A DNA stretch of 58,475 bases, from positions 1-58,475 of the forward strand of contig NZ_JAQWGB010000129.1 in NCBI RefSeq assembly GCF_029238425.1. Reading direction: 5' to 3'. The position numbers were made by a program, and so were the translations under genes. The first letter of the stretch is position 1. Each line of letters starts with the position of its first letter. The stretch is from Flavicella sp. Its GTDB lineage: Bacteria > Bacteroidota > Bacteroidia > Flavobacteriales > Flavobacteriaceae. The notes under the pieces are model-generated. The model made no database searches. It had not been told where the DNA came from and worked only from the letters and a program-made list of their open reading frames with translations. Below, piece after piece: positions 1-9,481 of the stretch.

Positions 1-897
1 AGGGTTCTACAAGGCATTGGACTTTCCGCACCAAGAACGATAAGCGTATCCATCATTAGAGATAAATATTCAGGAAACTACATGGCAAGAATTATGTCAT
101 TTGTGACTGTAATTTTCATTCTTATTCCAATGGTTGCTCCTATCATAGGACAACAAATTTTAATTTATTTCAATTGGCAAAGCATATTTTATTTTCAAAT
201 TCTATTTGCTCTATTGGTATTACTATGGTTTGCATTCCGTCAAGAAGAAACTTTGATAAAATCTAACAGATTAAAACTTACAAAAGAACTTTTTATCAAT
301 GGTGCTAAAGAATTTTTCAAATTCCGAACAACTCTTTTATACACCAGTATTACAGGAATTATAACTGGATGCTTTATGGTTTTCTTAAGTGCCTCCAAAC
401 AAATATTCCAAGACCAATATGGATATCAAAACGCCTATGTATACATCATTGCAGCAATCTCTTTTTTCCTTGGGCTTGCTACATTATTTAACGGTAGCAT
501 GGTATTGAAATTTGGCATGAAAAGAATTTCAAACATGGCACTCTGTATATTTTCAATAGTCTCTTTACTTTATATCGGTTTATTTTTCAATCAGCCAAAT
601 CCAAATATATTAACTATCTATATTTTTATGGCTCTTCAATTTCTATGTCTTGGATTTATTTTTGGAAATATAAGAGCACTTACAATGGAACCTATTGGTC
701 ATGTTGCTGGTATAGGAGCTGCTTTATCAGGATTCCTATCCACATTAATTGCAGTTCCTATAGCAATGTTAATCGGAAAATTCATCAACACAACCGCACT
801 ACCAATGTTTGTAGGATTTTTTGCCTGTAGCTTCTTATCTATCTTAATCATTCAATACTTCTCAAAATCATCTCTCCCTCCAAATTATAATAATTAA
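1..897 (+). CDS. Bcr/CflA-type MFS drug efflux transporter (5' truncated by window)
   Basis: The open frame runs from base 1, so the start codon and the first transmembrane segments lie outside the window; a Met codon at 82 is internal. About 298 codons remain. The first visible residues contain QGIGLSAPRTISVSIIRDKY followed by MARIM. This matches the conserved loop of the Bcr/CflA branch of the major facilitator superfamily (QGxGxxxPR...VRDxY...MAR). The rest is a run of hydrophobic helices typical of the C-terminal half of a 12-TM proton-driven exporter in the inner membrane. The substrate cannot be read from sequence. The next gene follows after 57 bp on the same strand with no clear terminator between them. 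Family assignment is firm, specificity unknown. Confidence 0.85.
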   Translation, partial: RVLQGIGLSAPRTISVSIIRDKYSGNYMARIMSFVTVIFILIPMVAPIIGQQILIYFNWQSIFYFQILFALLVLLWFAFRQEETLIKSNRLKLTKELFINGAKEFFKFRTTLLYTSITGIITGCFMVFLSASKQIFQDQYGYQNAYVYIIAAISFFLGLATLFNGSMVLKFGMKRISNMALCIFSIVSLLYIGLFFNQPNPNILTIYIFMALQFLCLGFIFGNIRALTMEPIGHVAGIGAALSGFLSTLIAVPIAMLIGKFINTTALPMFVGFFACSFLSILIIQYFSKSSLPPNYNN

Positions 898-954
898 AAA
901 TGAAAAATTTATTCCATTTTTTTTTATATTTTGTAGTTCCTATAAAAAACTAGA

Positions 955-1881
955 ATGGAAGTAATTTGGTGGAAAGTATTGGTCTCAGTAATTGCAGCAA
1001 TTGGACTCTTTACGCATAGTCTTGAAAGTTTTTCTCAAAATTTTTTAAAATATGTAAGTGGTACATTTCAATCCAGTATCGAACGATTTACACAAAATAA
1101 ATTCAAAGGTGTTTTTTTCGGTTTTTCGGCTACTGCTTTGGTTCAATCTAGTAGCGCGGTGGTAGCCATCGTTATTAGTATCGTAGACAGCGGGGTTATT
1201 TCTTTCGGAAATTCATTACCTATATTGTTAGGAAGCAATATTGGAACCACAGTCACAGCATGGTTGGTCTCCTTTAAAATTGAAGCTTTAGGAATATCCT
1301 TAATTGCTCTGGGATTTATACTCGGTTATTTTAAAGGTAGAATTTCAATAGCTGCCAAACCTATATTTTATTTAGGACTCATACTTTTTAGTTTAGAATT
1401 AATTAGCCAGAATCTAGACCCCGTCAAGGAGAGTCCTTTGATGGAAACATTTTTATCATACGCTACTATTCCCATTATCGGGGTTTTAATAGGAGCCTTT
1501 GTAACAGCAATTTGCCAATCAAGTTCAGTAACGATCGGTTTATCCATAATTTTATGTTCAAATGGAGTTTTGGATTTAAATGGTGCTATAGCTATTGTGG
1601 TAGGTTCTAACATTGGAACCACGAGTACTGCATTTTTAGCTGCTATGAACTTGCAACATGCTGCCAAAAGAACAGCCATAGCCAATCTAATTTTTAATAG
1701 TATTGGAGTATTAATCTATTTACCCTTAGCTATTTTTTTTGTAATCTTAGTTCAACAACTTACCAACTCATTAGCATACCAGGTAGCTTTTGCTCATTTA
1801 TTCTTCAATATAGCTATTGCAATTATTCTTTTACCTTTCACTAAAAAACTAGCACATTTTTTAGAACGTAAAATAAATTAA
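955..1881 (+). CDS. Na/Pi cotransporter family protein
   Basis: This is a 308-residue membrane protein with two internally repeated halves. Each half carries the QSSS motif of the Na+/phosphate cotransporter II (NptA/PF02690-like) family: QSSSAVVA near residue 63 with LGSNIGTT downstream, and QSSSVTIG near residue 187 with VGSNIGTTSTA downstream. In known members these two inverted QSSS repeats form the sodium and phosphate binding centre. The protein lacks the long C-terminal PhoU-like extension found in many bacterial homologues, so it is the short form. It probably imports phosphate or a related anion across the inner membrane. That substrate is an inference, since no pho genes lie nearby. 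Confidence 0.85.
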   Translation: MEVIWWKVLVSVIAAIGLFTHSLESFSQNFLKYVSGTFQSSIERFTQNKFKGVFFGFSATALVQSSSAVVAIVISIVDSGVISFGNSLPILLGSNIGTTVTAWLVSFKIEALGISLIALGFILGYFKGRISIAAKPIFYLGLILFSLELISQNLDPVKESPLMETFLSYATIPIIGVLIGAFVTAICQSSSVTIGLSIILCSNGVLDLNGAIAIVVGSNIGTTSTAFLAAMNLQHAAKRTAIANLIFNSIGVLIYLPLAIFFVILVQQLTNSLAYQVAFAHLFFNIAIAIILLPFTKKLAHFLERKIN

Positions 1882-2016
1882 CTTGTTACTTCCTGTAGTC
1901 TAAAACATACAGCTATTTCTATCCTACTAGTCAATTTATTTTCAATAATTTACTATCAAATTATATTTCTAATATTGCCAAAAATTTAGTAACTTCTAGG
2001 TAAAATAAGATAATTT

Positions 2017-2496
2017 ATGTCTAGAAAAATTGACACATTATTAGAAGAATATGGTGTAAGTCATAAAAACGAAACCAACAAAGCCATTCATTGGATCTGT
2101 GTTCCATTGATATTTTGGTCTATCGTTGCCCTATTATACAGCATTCCCAATACGCAATTGCAGTCCATACTAGGAGCTAATTTTTTTTCCAATTGGGCAA
2201 GTATTGCATTGTTGTTAGTATCAATATATTACATGTCCCTTTCTAGATCACTTGCTATTGGTATGTTTGCCTTTAGCATAATTTGTGTACATCTCTGTGA
2301 ATTTTTAGAAACTTATATGCAGGTCCCTTTATGGCAGACAAGTTTAGTTGTATTTGTTTTAGCTTGGATTGGGCAATTTTATGGTCATAAAGTAGAAGGT
2401 AAAAAACCATCATTCTTAAAGGACCTACAATTCCTATTGATAGGACCTGGTTGGTTGTTACACTTTATTTACAAACGATTGGAAATTAAATATTAG
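2017..2496 (+). CDS. DUF962 / Mpo1-like membrane protein
   Basis: This is a 159-residue protein with four hydrophobic segments. It shows the DUF962 (yeast Mpo1/YGL010w-like) signature: an N-terminal HKNETNKAIHW stretch, a mid-protein His/Cys-containing helix (VHLCEF), then GQFYGHKVEGKKPSF and a C-terminal GPGWLLHFIYKR. In yeast, Mpo1 is an iron-dependent dioxygenase that alpha-oxidises 2-hydroxy fatty acids, and the conserved histidines are thought to bind the metal. The bacterial role is not established, so the enzymatic function here is only an extrapolation. The gene is monocistronic in appearance, with a hairpin and T-run just downstream at 2528-2558. Confidence 0.8.
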   Translation: MSRKIDTLLEEYGVSHKNETNKAIHWICVPLIFWSIVALLYSIPNTQLQSILGANFFSNWASIALLLVSIYYMSLSRSLAIGMFAFSIICVHLCEFLETYMQVPLWQTSLVVFVLAWIGQFYGHKVEGKKPSFLKDLQFLLIGPGWLLHFIYKRLEIKY

Positions 2497-2527
2497 CTCA
2501 TTAATTTTTCTTAAAATCCATTAAACT

Positions 2528-2558
2528 AAAAAAGCTCATGATTTTCATGAACTTTTTT
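2528..2558. terminator. Bidirectional hairpin terminator between convergent genes
   Basis: The arms AAAAAAGCTCATGA and TCATGAACTTTTTT pair over 14 positions with one mismatch around a TTT loop. An A-run on the left and T-run on the right mean it could stop transcription from both the DUF962 gene (+) and the MscS gene (-), whose ends it separates. Confidence 0.7.
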
Positions 2559-2575
2559 TGTTCTATCAAATCCAT

Positions 2576-3418
2576 TTATTTGATTGGATTTGAATTGTTC
2601 ATGTGCACATCCAATTGCGGAAAAGGAATGGAAATATCGTTTGCCTGAAACTTTTTTTCTATTACGATTCGAATATCACTTTTTATTCTTTCGATTTCAA
2701 AAATATTTACACTTGAAAACAATAAAGAAAAATCTAAAGAAGAGTTTCCAAAATTAGAAAGTCGCACCTGAACCGTACCATCTTCCAAAACTTCATTATG
2801 ACTAGTTGCAGCATCTTGTAATAATTTCATCACCAAAGTCACATCACTTCCATAAGCTACTCCCACAGTGATTACAAATTGTGTTCTTCTTGATTGATTG
2901 CTCCAATTGATCACCTTGTTTGTCGTGATGATAGAATTCGGGATCAAAATCACAATATTCATTCTTGTTTTTGCTTGCGAAGTTCGAAGGCCAATCTCTT
3001 CTATAATCACAATTTCACCGTCAATATCTAAAATATCACCAACTTTAACGGACTTCTCAAAGAGAAGCAACACACCTGATAAAATATCATTGAATGTTTG
3101 TTGAAACCCAAGTCCAATACCCACTAACAAAGCGGCAGAACCAGCCAGTAAAACACTGATTTTCACACCAACTATTTCTAACATAAAAATCACCACTATA
3201 ATCCAAATAAAATATTTAATTATTTGGAACATAGCGAAAGAATTTCCGGTATCTATGTTATGAATCCTTGTCTCTCTATCCAATGCTTTTTTGATCAACC
3301 ACAAAATTAATTTGGTCGCAAAAAACAACAAAGTCGCTGTGACAACCTCAAAAACAGTCAAAGAATGATGTTGGTACACATACAATTCAAAATTCAATAG
3401 TTCATTCAATTCTTCCAT
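2576..3418 (-). CDS. Small-conductance mechanosensitive channel, MscS family
   Basis: The protein is about 280 residues from the chosen ATG at 3418. An in-frame ATG ten codons upstream (3448) is possible but adds an unusual leader (MCYFGINNAF). The family signature is the Gly/Ala-rich pore helix TM3 (LLAGSAALLVGIGLGFQQ) leading into NDILSGVLLLFE. The cytoplasmic beta domain follows, with VKVGDILDIDGE and IPNSIITTNKVINWS. There are about three membrane helices, so this is a minimal MscS-type channel expected to open on membrane tension and release osmolytes in hypo-osmotic shock, which suits a marine bacterium. It faces convergently toward the DUF962 gene. Confidence 0.88.
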   Translation of the reverse strand: MEELNELLNFELYVYQHHSLTVFEVVTATLLFFATKLILWLIKKALDRETRIHNIDTGNSFAMFQIIKYFIWIIVVIFMLEIVGVKISVLLAGSAALLVGIGLGFQQTFNDILSGVLLLFEKSVKVGDILDIDGEIVIIEEIGLRTSQAKTRMNIVILIPNSIITTNKVINWSNQSRRTQFVITVGVAYGSDVTLVMKLLQDAATSHNEVLEDGTVQVRLSNFGNSSLDFSLLFSSVNIFEIERIKSDIRIVIEKKFQANDISIPFPQLDVHMNNSNPIK

Positions 3419-3481
3419 AAAAGCATTATTTATGCCAAAATAACACAAAAATCACAAACTAGAAACTATCAATTTTAAAGC

Positions 3482-4150
3482 TTAGTCCACTGTAAACTGC
3501 CAAACTTGTCCAATTGCCTCTCCTCCATTAGAATCCTTCACATCAATCCTCCAATAATAGGTATCTGCAGTCAAACTAACATCAAAATAATTATTGCTAA
3601 TATCTGTGGCTTCTTTCACAAGCATATTTTCAGAACTTCCTACATAGACATCAAAAACTAGCACATCATTTTCATCCAAATCCTCACCTTCCCATTGCAA
3701 TCTTATGATGCCAGAAGCAATATTGTCATTCTGAGAAGGGGCCAACAAACTGGCCGCAAAAGGAACATGATTTTCAATTCCTTCTGTTTCAGAATAAAAG
3801 CTGTAAACACTACTAAATTCACTTGAAGCTCCAGAATTATCCGTGGCAAGAACTCTCCAGTAATAAATAGCATCTCCAGTTACGCTAATCGCTTTTGAAG
3901 TTTGCTCCACCACCTCTTCCAATACCAAAGATGAAAAAGATATGGTGTTAGAAACCTCTAACAAATAGGAAACGGTATCTCCATCAGAATCTGCCGATGG
4001 CTCCCATTCCAATGTCAAAATCAAATCTGTACAAGCTTGATTATTGGCAGGAAACACCAATTCTGGTATCGTTGGAGCATTATTTGAGTCTTCTGTGGCA
4101 CAACTATAAAACAATACAGTCAGACCGATGATATATATAATATTTTTCAT
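3482..4150 (-). CDS. Surface lipoprotein with two Fn3-like domains, partner of GH81
   Basis: This is a 222-residue protein with a lipoprotein signal (MKNIIYIIGLTVLFYSC; lipobox Cys at residue 17). After a short Asn/Pro linker it carries two Fn3/Ig-like repeats, each built around LxWEPSADSDGDTVSYLLEV or LQWEGEDLDENDVLVFDVYV and each ending in a YYWRV/YYWRI strand. It starts 3 bp after the stop of the GH81 gene, so the two are almost certainly co-transcribed. It is clearly paralogous to the lipoprotein at 47274-47960, sharing ENHVPFAA, DLDxxD and YYWRxDVKDxNG...GQVW. The function is unknown. A carbohydrate-binding, docking or anchoring role on the outer membrane is inferred from context only. 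Confidence 0.75.
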   Translation of the reverse strand: MKNIIYIIGLTVLFYSCATEDSNNAPTIPELVFPANNQACTDLILTLEWEPSADSDGDTVSYLLEVSNTISFSSLVLEEVVEQTSKAISVTGDAIYYWRVLATDNSGASSEFSSVYSFYSETEGIENHVPFAASLLAPSQNDNIASGIIRLQWEGEDLDENDVLVFDVYVGSSENMLVKEATDISNNYFDVSLTADTYYWRIDVKDSNGGEAIGQVWQFTVD

Positions 4151-4153
4151 GAT

Positions 4154-7100
4154 TTATTCTTTAATAATTTTTAACTGAATAGATTCCTCCAATTCCAATT
4201 GCACATAATAAACACCTTTAGAAAGCTTATCAACATCTAAAGCTATCCTTTCATTTTCAACTGAAACTTTCTCTGAAAACACAAGAGCTCCATAAGCCGA
4301 ATAAATTTGGACCATTACTTGATCTTCAAAATTTGGAGTATGAATAAACAATTCGTCTTTCACCGGATTTGGATAGGTTTTAATATCACTATACAGGTCA
4401 ATTTTCTTCTCATAAATTCCTTCACATTCCGCATCCGTTTTAACAGACACAACATCCCCCTGACTCGCTGGTATGGTAAATGTTTCTAAATCTGTTTTTA
4501 AAATCATTGCGTCATTTACATATACTTGGTAAGGCGCTGTCCCTTTTTCCATGGTAATTGTTGTGTATTTCTTTGAAATCAAGCTTTTTGCCGCTACAGA
4601 GACACCCGCTTCTATTTCCACAGTATAGCACTGAATATGATTCATCCCAATTGTTTCTATACACAGGTCGTATTCGCCAGGCTCCAAGTCCTCAATGTTC
4701 AATTTATTATTTTCAAAAGTGTATTTAACTGAGTTCAAACTAGCTTCATAATTAAAGTTTTCATTTGCCGATATTTCAATCATTCCATTTCCTTTCCCAA
4801 TACAACCTTCTCCAATTGTTTTAATAGTAAAATTATTTGAAGGAATCTCAATATTCAACGGACAACCATTGGCATCAACAGCTGTGTTTCCTGGAGTATC
4901 AGGACATAAATCACTTATATCTAACACACCGTCTCCATCACTATCTAAATCACCACCCGTATCTTCACAAGTTGTCCCCACTTCATATGTTAAATAGTCC
5001 GTCACTGCTAAACCTCCTGCAAAAGCAAACTTACAGGCGTAATTCACAATAGTACCATTGCTTACATTGCTAATTGTTTTTGTGAATTTTTTTCCAGACA
5101 CTAAATCCATTTGAGTTTCTACAAAAGGACTTTTCTGCCATAAAAATGCAAGAACTCCATCTCTTTCATCCAATAATTCAAATGTTATTTTTAAATCGTT
5201 ACCAACGGTTTCAAATTCATAAGAATATCCTATCCCAAAACTTCCTTCAATTGCACCAGATTTCTGACCACTACAATTTGTATTGGTATCTACTGATGTC
5301 GTTGCCGAAACAACCATTGGAGAATTTGTTGTAATATTTCCGGCTAAATCCGCTGCAGAAATATTGAAAGTATACGCTGTATTCGGATTCAAGGCTGTAA
5401 TTGTAATCGCTTCTGTTTTCCCAGAATCTGCTGAAACAACAATTTCTTTATTTCCATAAGATACGGTATACACTATCACACCTGAATCATCATTTGCAAA
5501 AGCATTTAAAACTACAGAACTACCAGTAACACTCGCTGTAGTTGCCGTAAAATCAGTAGGGGCTGCAACATCATTACTACCATTTCCACTACAATCTGTA
5601 CCAACTACATAATTTAGATATTTTGTTACTGCTTGTCCGCCATTGAACGCAAACTTACATGCATAACTAATACTTTCACCGTTACTAGGACCTGCTATCG
5701 TTTTAGAATACACACCATCTCCTAAATAATCCATTTCTGATTCCTCAAACGGACTTTCTTTCCACAAATAAGCTGCAGCTCCTTGTTTGTCAGAATCTAA
5801 TAATTCAAAGAAAATTGTTACAGATTCTCCTACAGACTCAAAAGTTGCTTTATATCCAACAGTAAAACTACCTTGCTGACTGTCTGAAGAAGTTTCTTCA
5901 CAGAATTTAACAGCTTCCACAGAGACTACCACTGCTTCAGAATTTCCTTCTAAACCATCCGCATCTATTGCTTTTGCGGTAATCGTATGTTCTCCAACAC
6001 TAGCCTCTTCAAAAACAAATTCAAAAGGAGCCGATAGATCCTCTCCTAACTTTAATTCACCATCGTAAAATTCAACTTTCACCACTTCCGCTTCCAAATC
6101 ATTTGCCAAAGTTGTTATTTCAATATCTTGTCCCTGCTTAAAAGTAGTACCGTCTTCTGGAGATGTTATCGTAACAGTAGGATTTGTATTTCCTGTTTCT
6201 GATACAATGACCAACACTTCACTAGAAGACACATAATTTCCTTTATATACCTTTAATTTAAATTTATAAATCCCGTCAACTAAATTTTCAACCGAAGGAG
6301 AAATAGTAGTATGATCTGAGAAACTTGCAACAGTAGGTCCATATATTTGTTCCCATACATATGTTGCTCCTTCTGAACTTGGACTACTTGCAGATCCATT
6401 TAAAGTAGCCGTACTTGCAGGCAACACGACCACCACATTTTCTCCTGCATTTGCATAAGGAGCGGAATAACTTAAATCTCCGGTTCTTGTAAATGTCAAC
6501 TTTCCTAAGTTAAATTCACCTTGATCAAAATTCAACCTTAGCACTTGTTTTCCCTTGTATAATGGAATTGCATTTACCGTTTTGGTCGCAAAAGTAGACC
6601 AATTACTGCTACTAGTTGAGTTCAAATAGATATCCGAACTGATTTTTGCTCCCTCTACCTCTAAATGAAAAGGTCCACCTCCATTAGAATTCCCAGAAGC
6701 ATACCTTAAGCTTAAATCGTACAGTCCAGAACTTTCAACATCAACCGTATATTCTACCCATTCACCGGAAGAAATCCAACCGATAGTTGCTCCTTCGCCA
6801 TTTACAGAGGCAACATCAACAGCATCTTCCAATCTAAAATCTCCCTCGTTTACTGTAGAAACATCAACATAAGAAATTCCACTAGCATTTCCTCCTTCAT
6901 AGCTATCATAATGTCCAGATTCAAAACTACCTGGAATTTGAAACTCCGATCCACTATAGGGTTGTTGTTCACCAACAATAACCTCAACAGAATTTGAAAC
7001 ATTAAAGTTTACGCCATCATAAATTTTAGCATACATACCATGTTTTCCTAAACTTAAATTAGCAGCATCAATTTCATAAGGAGCATTGGTATCTTCTCCT

Positions 7101-9481
7101 ATCAATTTACCATTATCGTAAAATTCCACTTTAGAAACATTTCCTGCACCAATAGCAACTTCCAAAGCAACACTTCCATTTGCATAAGCATTTTCAAAAC
7201 TTGATGATAATACTCCTGTAATGTCAACATCTCTATTGGTCCCCATAGAATTGGGCGCCACTGTCAATTGAAATCCATCCGAAAAGGAAACTACCAATTC
7301 TTGATTAGAATAATTGTGCGCTACATAAGTTTTGCTACCATTTTTTTCAAAAACAGCAGAGATTGGGTAATCTGATTTAATTTCATTCTTTAATTGTCCC
7401 ATCGCATTCATACTATGAATCCAATGATAAGTTTGCGCATCCGACACACCAAATTTCATCACTCTATCTGGATAAGAATCGTACAATTCAATCGCTCTCT
7501 CAGGATCTAAAAAAGACAAGTATTTCCATATAGTATCATGCCATAAATTTGGATTTGTGTCATTGGTACTTAAAATCCCGGTATTAGCTTGTAATTCATC
7601 CCAAATTTTCTGCAAATAATCTTGATTTTGACCTAAATATAAAGATCCTGCATGCATCGGATACAATTCGATTCCATAAGATGCGGTAATATCAGATGTC
7701 CAAAAAGTACCATTGTCATAAGAGTTACCCCATACCCTCGAAACCATACCATACAATTGACCGTCCTTAAAATTACGTTCCTCCATATCAAACCAATATT
7801 CTTCTATGGCAGTTTGTTCTGTAGTATATAAATAAACTCCTAAATCTCTAATTTCATCATTACCCGTAATGGTTCCCCAATGAATTAAAGAAGAATTGAA
7901 TTGCATACTCTCTGAAGTAGATTCCTGATCGTTTCCTTGAGGAAAAGTTGCAAAACCATTTGCCCAACAATGACCTGCATAGGGACTAAAATTTCTTAAA
8001 AATGGAAATTTGTCATCGTTTCTATCTGCGCTTGCAGCATCTCTTACCAAGATATCTATGAATTCTCCCCATTCATTTGCCCATCCAGGTTCAAACTGTT
8101 CCATAAACGCAGCCGCATGGATAAAATATCCCCAATGAAAGTGATGGTCATTTATATTAGAATCTTGACCATGTCCTGCAGGATACCCCAACATTGCTGA
8201 CCAATTTTCATTATAATAAAACAAAAAAGCTACTTCTCCTGACTGATATGTCAACCAATCTTCAAGCCTTTCCTTAATCGTAGCAATCATCTTGTCACGT
8301 GCTTCCAGATCCTCCATTTGATCTGCGATCCTGGCTGTTTGAATGAGCCTATTCATAACTTGACCTTCATTATAAGAATCCGTCCAAGTAGCCAATCCAT
8401 CATTTTCAATTTGACTAATTTTCTCAGACAGCTCAGAAGGGCTAAAACTTTCACTATAGTTTGATAAATAAGGTAATGTTGGTAAAATACCACTATAATT
8501 ATTTGACACTGAAAAAGTATTTCCACTCATGGTTTTCACCTCTCCTCTAACCGACTCATAGCTATGCTTCTGAGGACTATTAGAACCTGCCGCTAAATTG
8601 TTCCATTGATGTGGTAACAATCCTAGTAGCATATCCGAATCCGTTCCTTCCTTAACCTCAGTAGTAACACTAAAATCGGTTACAACAGTACCTCCCGTGG
8701 TATTGTAATCCCAATTAACTTCTGTATTTGCAGGAAAAACATAGGCATATTTTTTATACTCATTCGCAACGGTAGAAACTGCAGATGTATTTTGAGGCAG
8801 CATGGCAGCTGACCAATAATTTTTGCCATTCAAAGAAGATGTATATACATTTCCTGAAACCTCCCACTGACTACCTACCGGTGCATATATAGCAAAATCT
8901 GCCCCATGACTAGCATTTTCAATCAATAACATTTCGTTGGAAACAGTAACTGTTCCTGACACCACCTCAACTCGAACCTCAGATTCTGAATCTTTTTCAA
9001 AATATAAAAAAGGCATTGCTATTCCTGTCGTGGTTTTCATCTGCCTTGTATTATCATTCCAATCCATGGTTACGGTCCAATCCGAATAATCTGAAACCGT
9101 AGTCTTTGAAGTATTTAAATTGGAAAGACCTATATTGATCGGTGCAGAATCACCTATAACTCCCCAAGGTATATAAGTAACAACAAGACCTGTGTTTGTT
9201 GTTTTTAAAGTCATTGGATACGTAAATAGATTTGATGCATGATCTTCTTTTACAACACTAGACCACCAATCGTTTGTTGGCACGGGTTTTCCAATAGCAT
9301 CACCACTTAACTGAGGAGAGCCACTTGGATAACCATTTCTTCCTGCCTCATCAACACCAGGAAAACTTTTGGTATAGCTTGCACTTCCTACACCTACCGT
9401 TTGAGCAGTAATAATGTTTTGAACACAGCCTATAAATAATAGTAACACGAAACTCGCATACCTCATTTTAGAATACTTCAT
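4154..9481 (-). CDS. Secreted multidomain GH81 endo-beta-1,3-glucanase with T9SS sorting domain
   Basis: This 1775-residue protein begins with a signal peptide (residues 1-26). Residues about 30-730 match the GH81 family, with DHHFHWGYF near 445 and GNDQESTSESMQ near 517 containing the conserved acidic catalytic-site residues. Downstream come an Ig-like domain (about 750-840), CBM6 (850-1000), PKD (1010-1095), a second Ig-like domain (1097-1190), and two copies of a roughly 100-residue CBM56-like domain (1191-1300 and 1399-1505) around an Fn3 domain. A TSP3 calcium repeat (about 1510), a conserved Cys-containing module (1548-1690) and a type A T9SS CTD with TYPNP near 1698 complete it. GH81 enzymes cut laminarin, curdlan or callose. 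CBM56 naming is by pattern and less certain. The last 270 residues match the PL6 protein at 47964-51104. Confidence 0.9.
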   Translation of the reverse strand: MKYSKMRYASFVLLLFIGCVQNIITAQTVGVGSASYTKSFPGVDEAGRNGYPSGSPQLSGDAIGKPVPTNDWWSSVVKEDHASNLFTYPMTLKTTNTGLVVTYIPWGVIGDSAPINIGLSNLNTSKTTVSDYSDWTVTMDWNDNTRQMKTTTGIAMPFLYFEKDSESEVRVEVVSGTVTVSNEMLLIENASHGADFAIYAPVGSQWEVSGNVYTSSLNGKNYWSAAMLPQNTSAVSTVANEYKKYAYVFPANTEVNWDYNTTGGTVVTDFSVTTEVKEGTDSDMLLGLLPHQWNNLAAGSNSPQKHSYESVRGEVKTMSGNTFSVSNNYSGILPTLPYLSNYSESFSPSELSEKISQIENDGLATWTDSYNEGQVMNRLIQTARIADQMEDLEARDKMIATIKERLEDWLTYQSGEVAFLFYYNENWSAMLGYPAGHGQDSNINDHHFHWGYFIHAAAFMEQFEPGWANEWGEFIDILVRDAASADRNDDKFPFLRNFSPYAGHCWANGFATFPQGNDQESTSESMQFNSSLIHWGTITGNDEIRDLGVYLYTTEQTAIEEYWFDMEERNFKDGQLYGMVSRVWGNSYDNGTFWTSDITASYGIELYPMHAGSLYLGQNQDYLQKIWDELQANTGILSTNDTNPNLWHDTIWKYLSFLDPERAIELYDSYPDRVMKFGVSDAQTYHWIHSMNAMGQLKNEIKSDYPISAVFEKNGSKTYVAHNYSNQELVVSFSDGFQLTVAPNSMGTNRDVDITGVLSSSFENAYANGSVALEVAIGAGNVSKVEFYDNGKLIGEDTNAPYEIDAANLSLGKHGMYAKIYDGVNFNVSNSVEVIVGEQQPYSGSEFQIPGSFESGHYDSYEGGNASGISYVDVSTVNEGDFRLEDAVDVASVNGEGATIGWISSGEWVEYTVDVESSGLYDLSLRYASGNSNGGGPFHLEVEGAKISSDIYLNSTSSSNWSTFATKTVNAIPLYKGKQVLRLNFDQGEFNLGKLTFTRTGDLSYSAPYANAGENVVVVLPASTATLNGSASSPSSEGATYVWEQIYGPTVASFSDHTTISPSVENLVDGIYKFKLKVYKGNYVSSSEVLVIVSETGNTNPTVTITSPEDGTTFKQGQDIEITTLANDLEAEVVKVEFYDGELKLGEDLSAPFEFVFEEASVGEHTITAKAIDADGLEGNSEAVVVSVEAVKFCEETSSDSQQGSFTVGYKATFESVGESVTIFFELLDSDKQGAAAYLWKESPFEESEMDYLGDGVYSKTIAGPSNGESISYACKFAFNGGQAVTKYLNYVVGTDCSGNGSNDVAAPTDFTATTASVTGSSVVLNAFANDDSGVIVYTVSYGNKEIVVSADSGKTEAITITALNPNTAYTFNISAADLAGNITTNSPMVVSATTSVDTNTNCSGQKSGAIEGSFGIGYSYEFETVGNDLKITFELLDERDGVLAFLWQKSPFVETQMDLVSGKKFTKTISNVSNGTIVNYACKFAFAGGLAVTDYLTYEVGTTCEDTGGDLDSDGDGVLDISDLCPDTPGNTAVDANGCPLNIEIPSNNFTIKTIGEGCIGKGNGMIEISANENFNYEASLNSVKYTFENNKLNIEDLEPGEYDLCIETIGMNHIQCYTVEIEAGVSVAAKSLISKKYTTITMEKGTAPYQVYVNDAMILKTDLETFTIPASQGDVVSVKTDAECEGIYEKKIDLYSDIKTYPNPVKDELFIHTPNFEDQVMVQIYSAYGALVFSEKVSVENERIALDVDKLSKGVYYVQLELEESIQLKIIKE
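4157..4960 (-). repeat. C-terminal TSP3 / Cys-module / T9SS CTD cassette, copy 1 (in GH81 gene)
   Basis: This is the coding stretch for the last roughly 270 residues of the GH81 protein. It contains DSDGDGVLDISDLCPDTPG, then NNFTIKT...GKGNG, then EPGEYDLCIET, GTAPYQVYVN and the sorting domain ending KIIKE. The PL6 gene at 47967-48768 encodes the same order with clear residue-level similarity. It is recorded as a dispersed protein-coding repeat because the catalytic domains upstream are unrelated. Confidence 0.8.
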
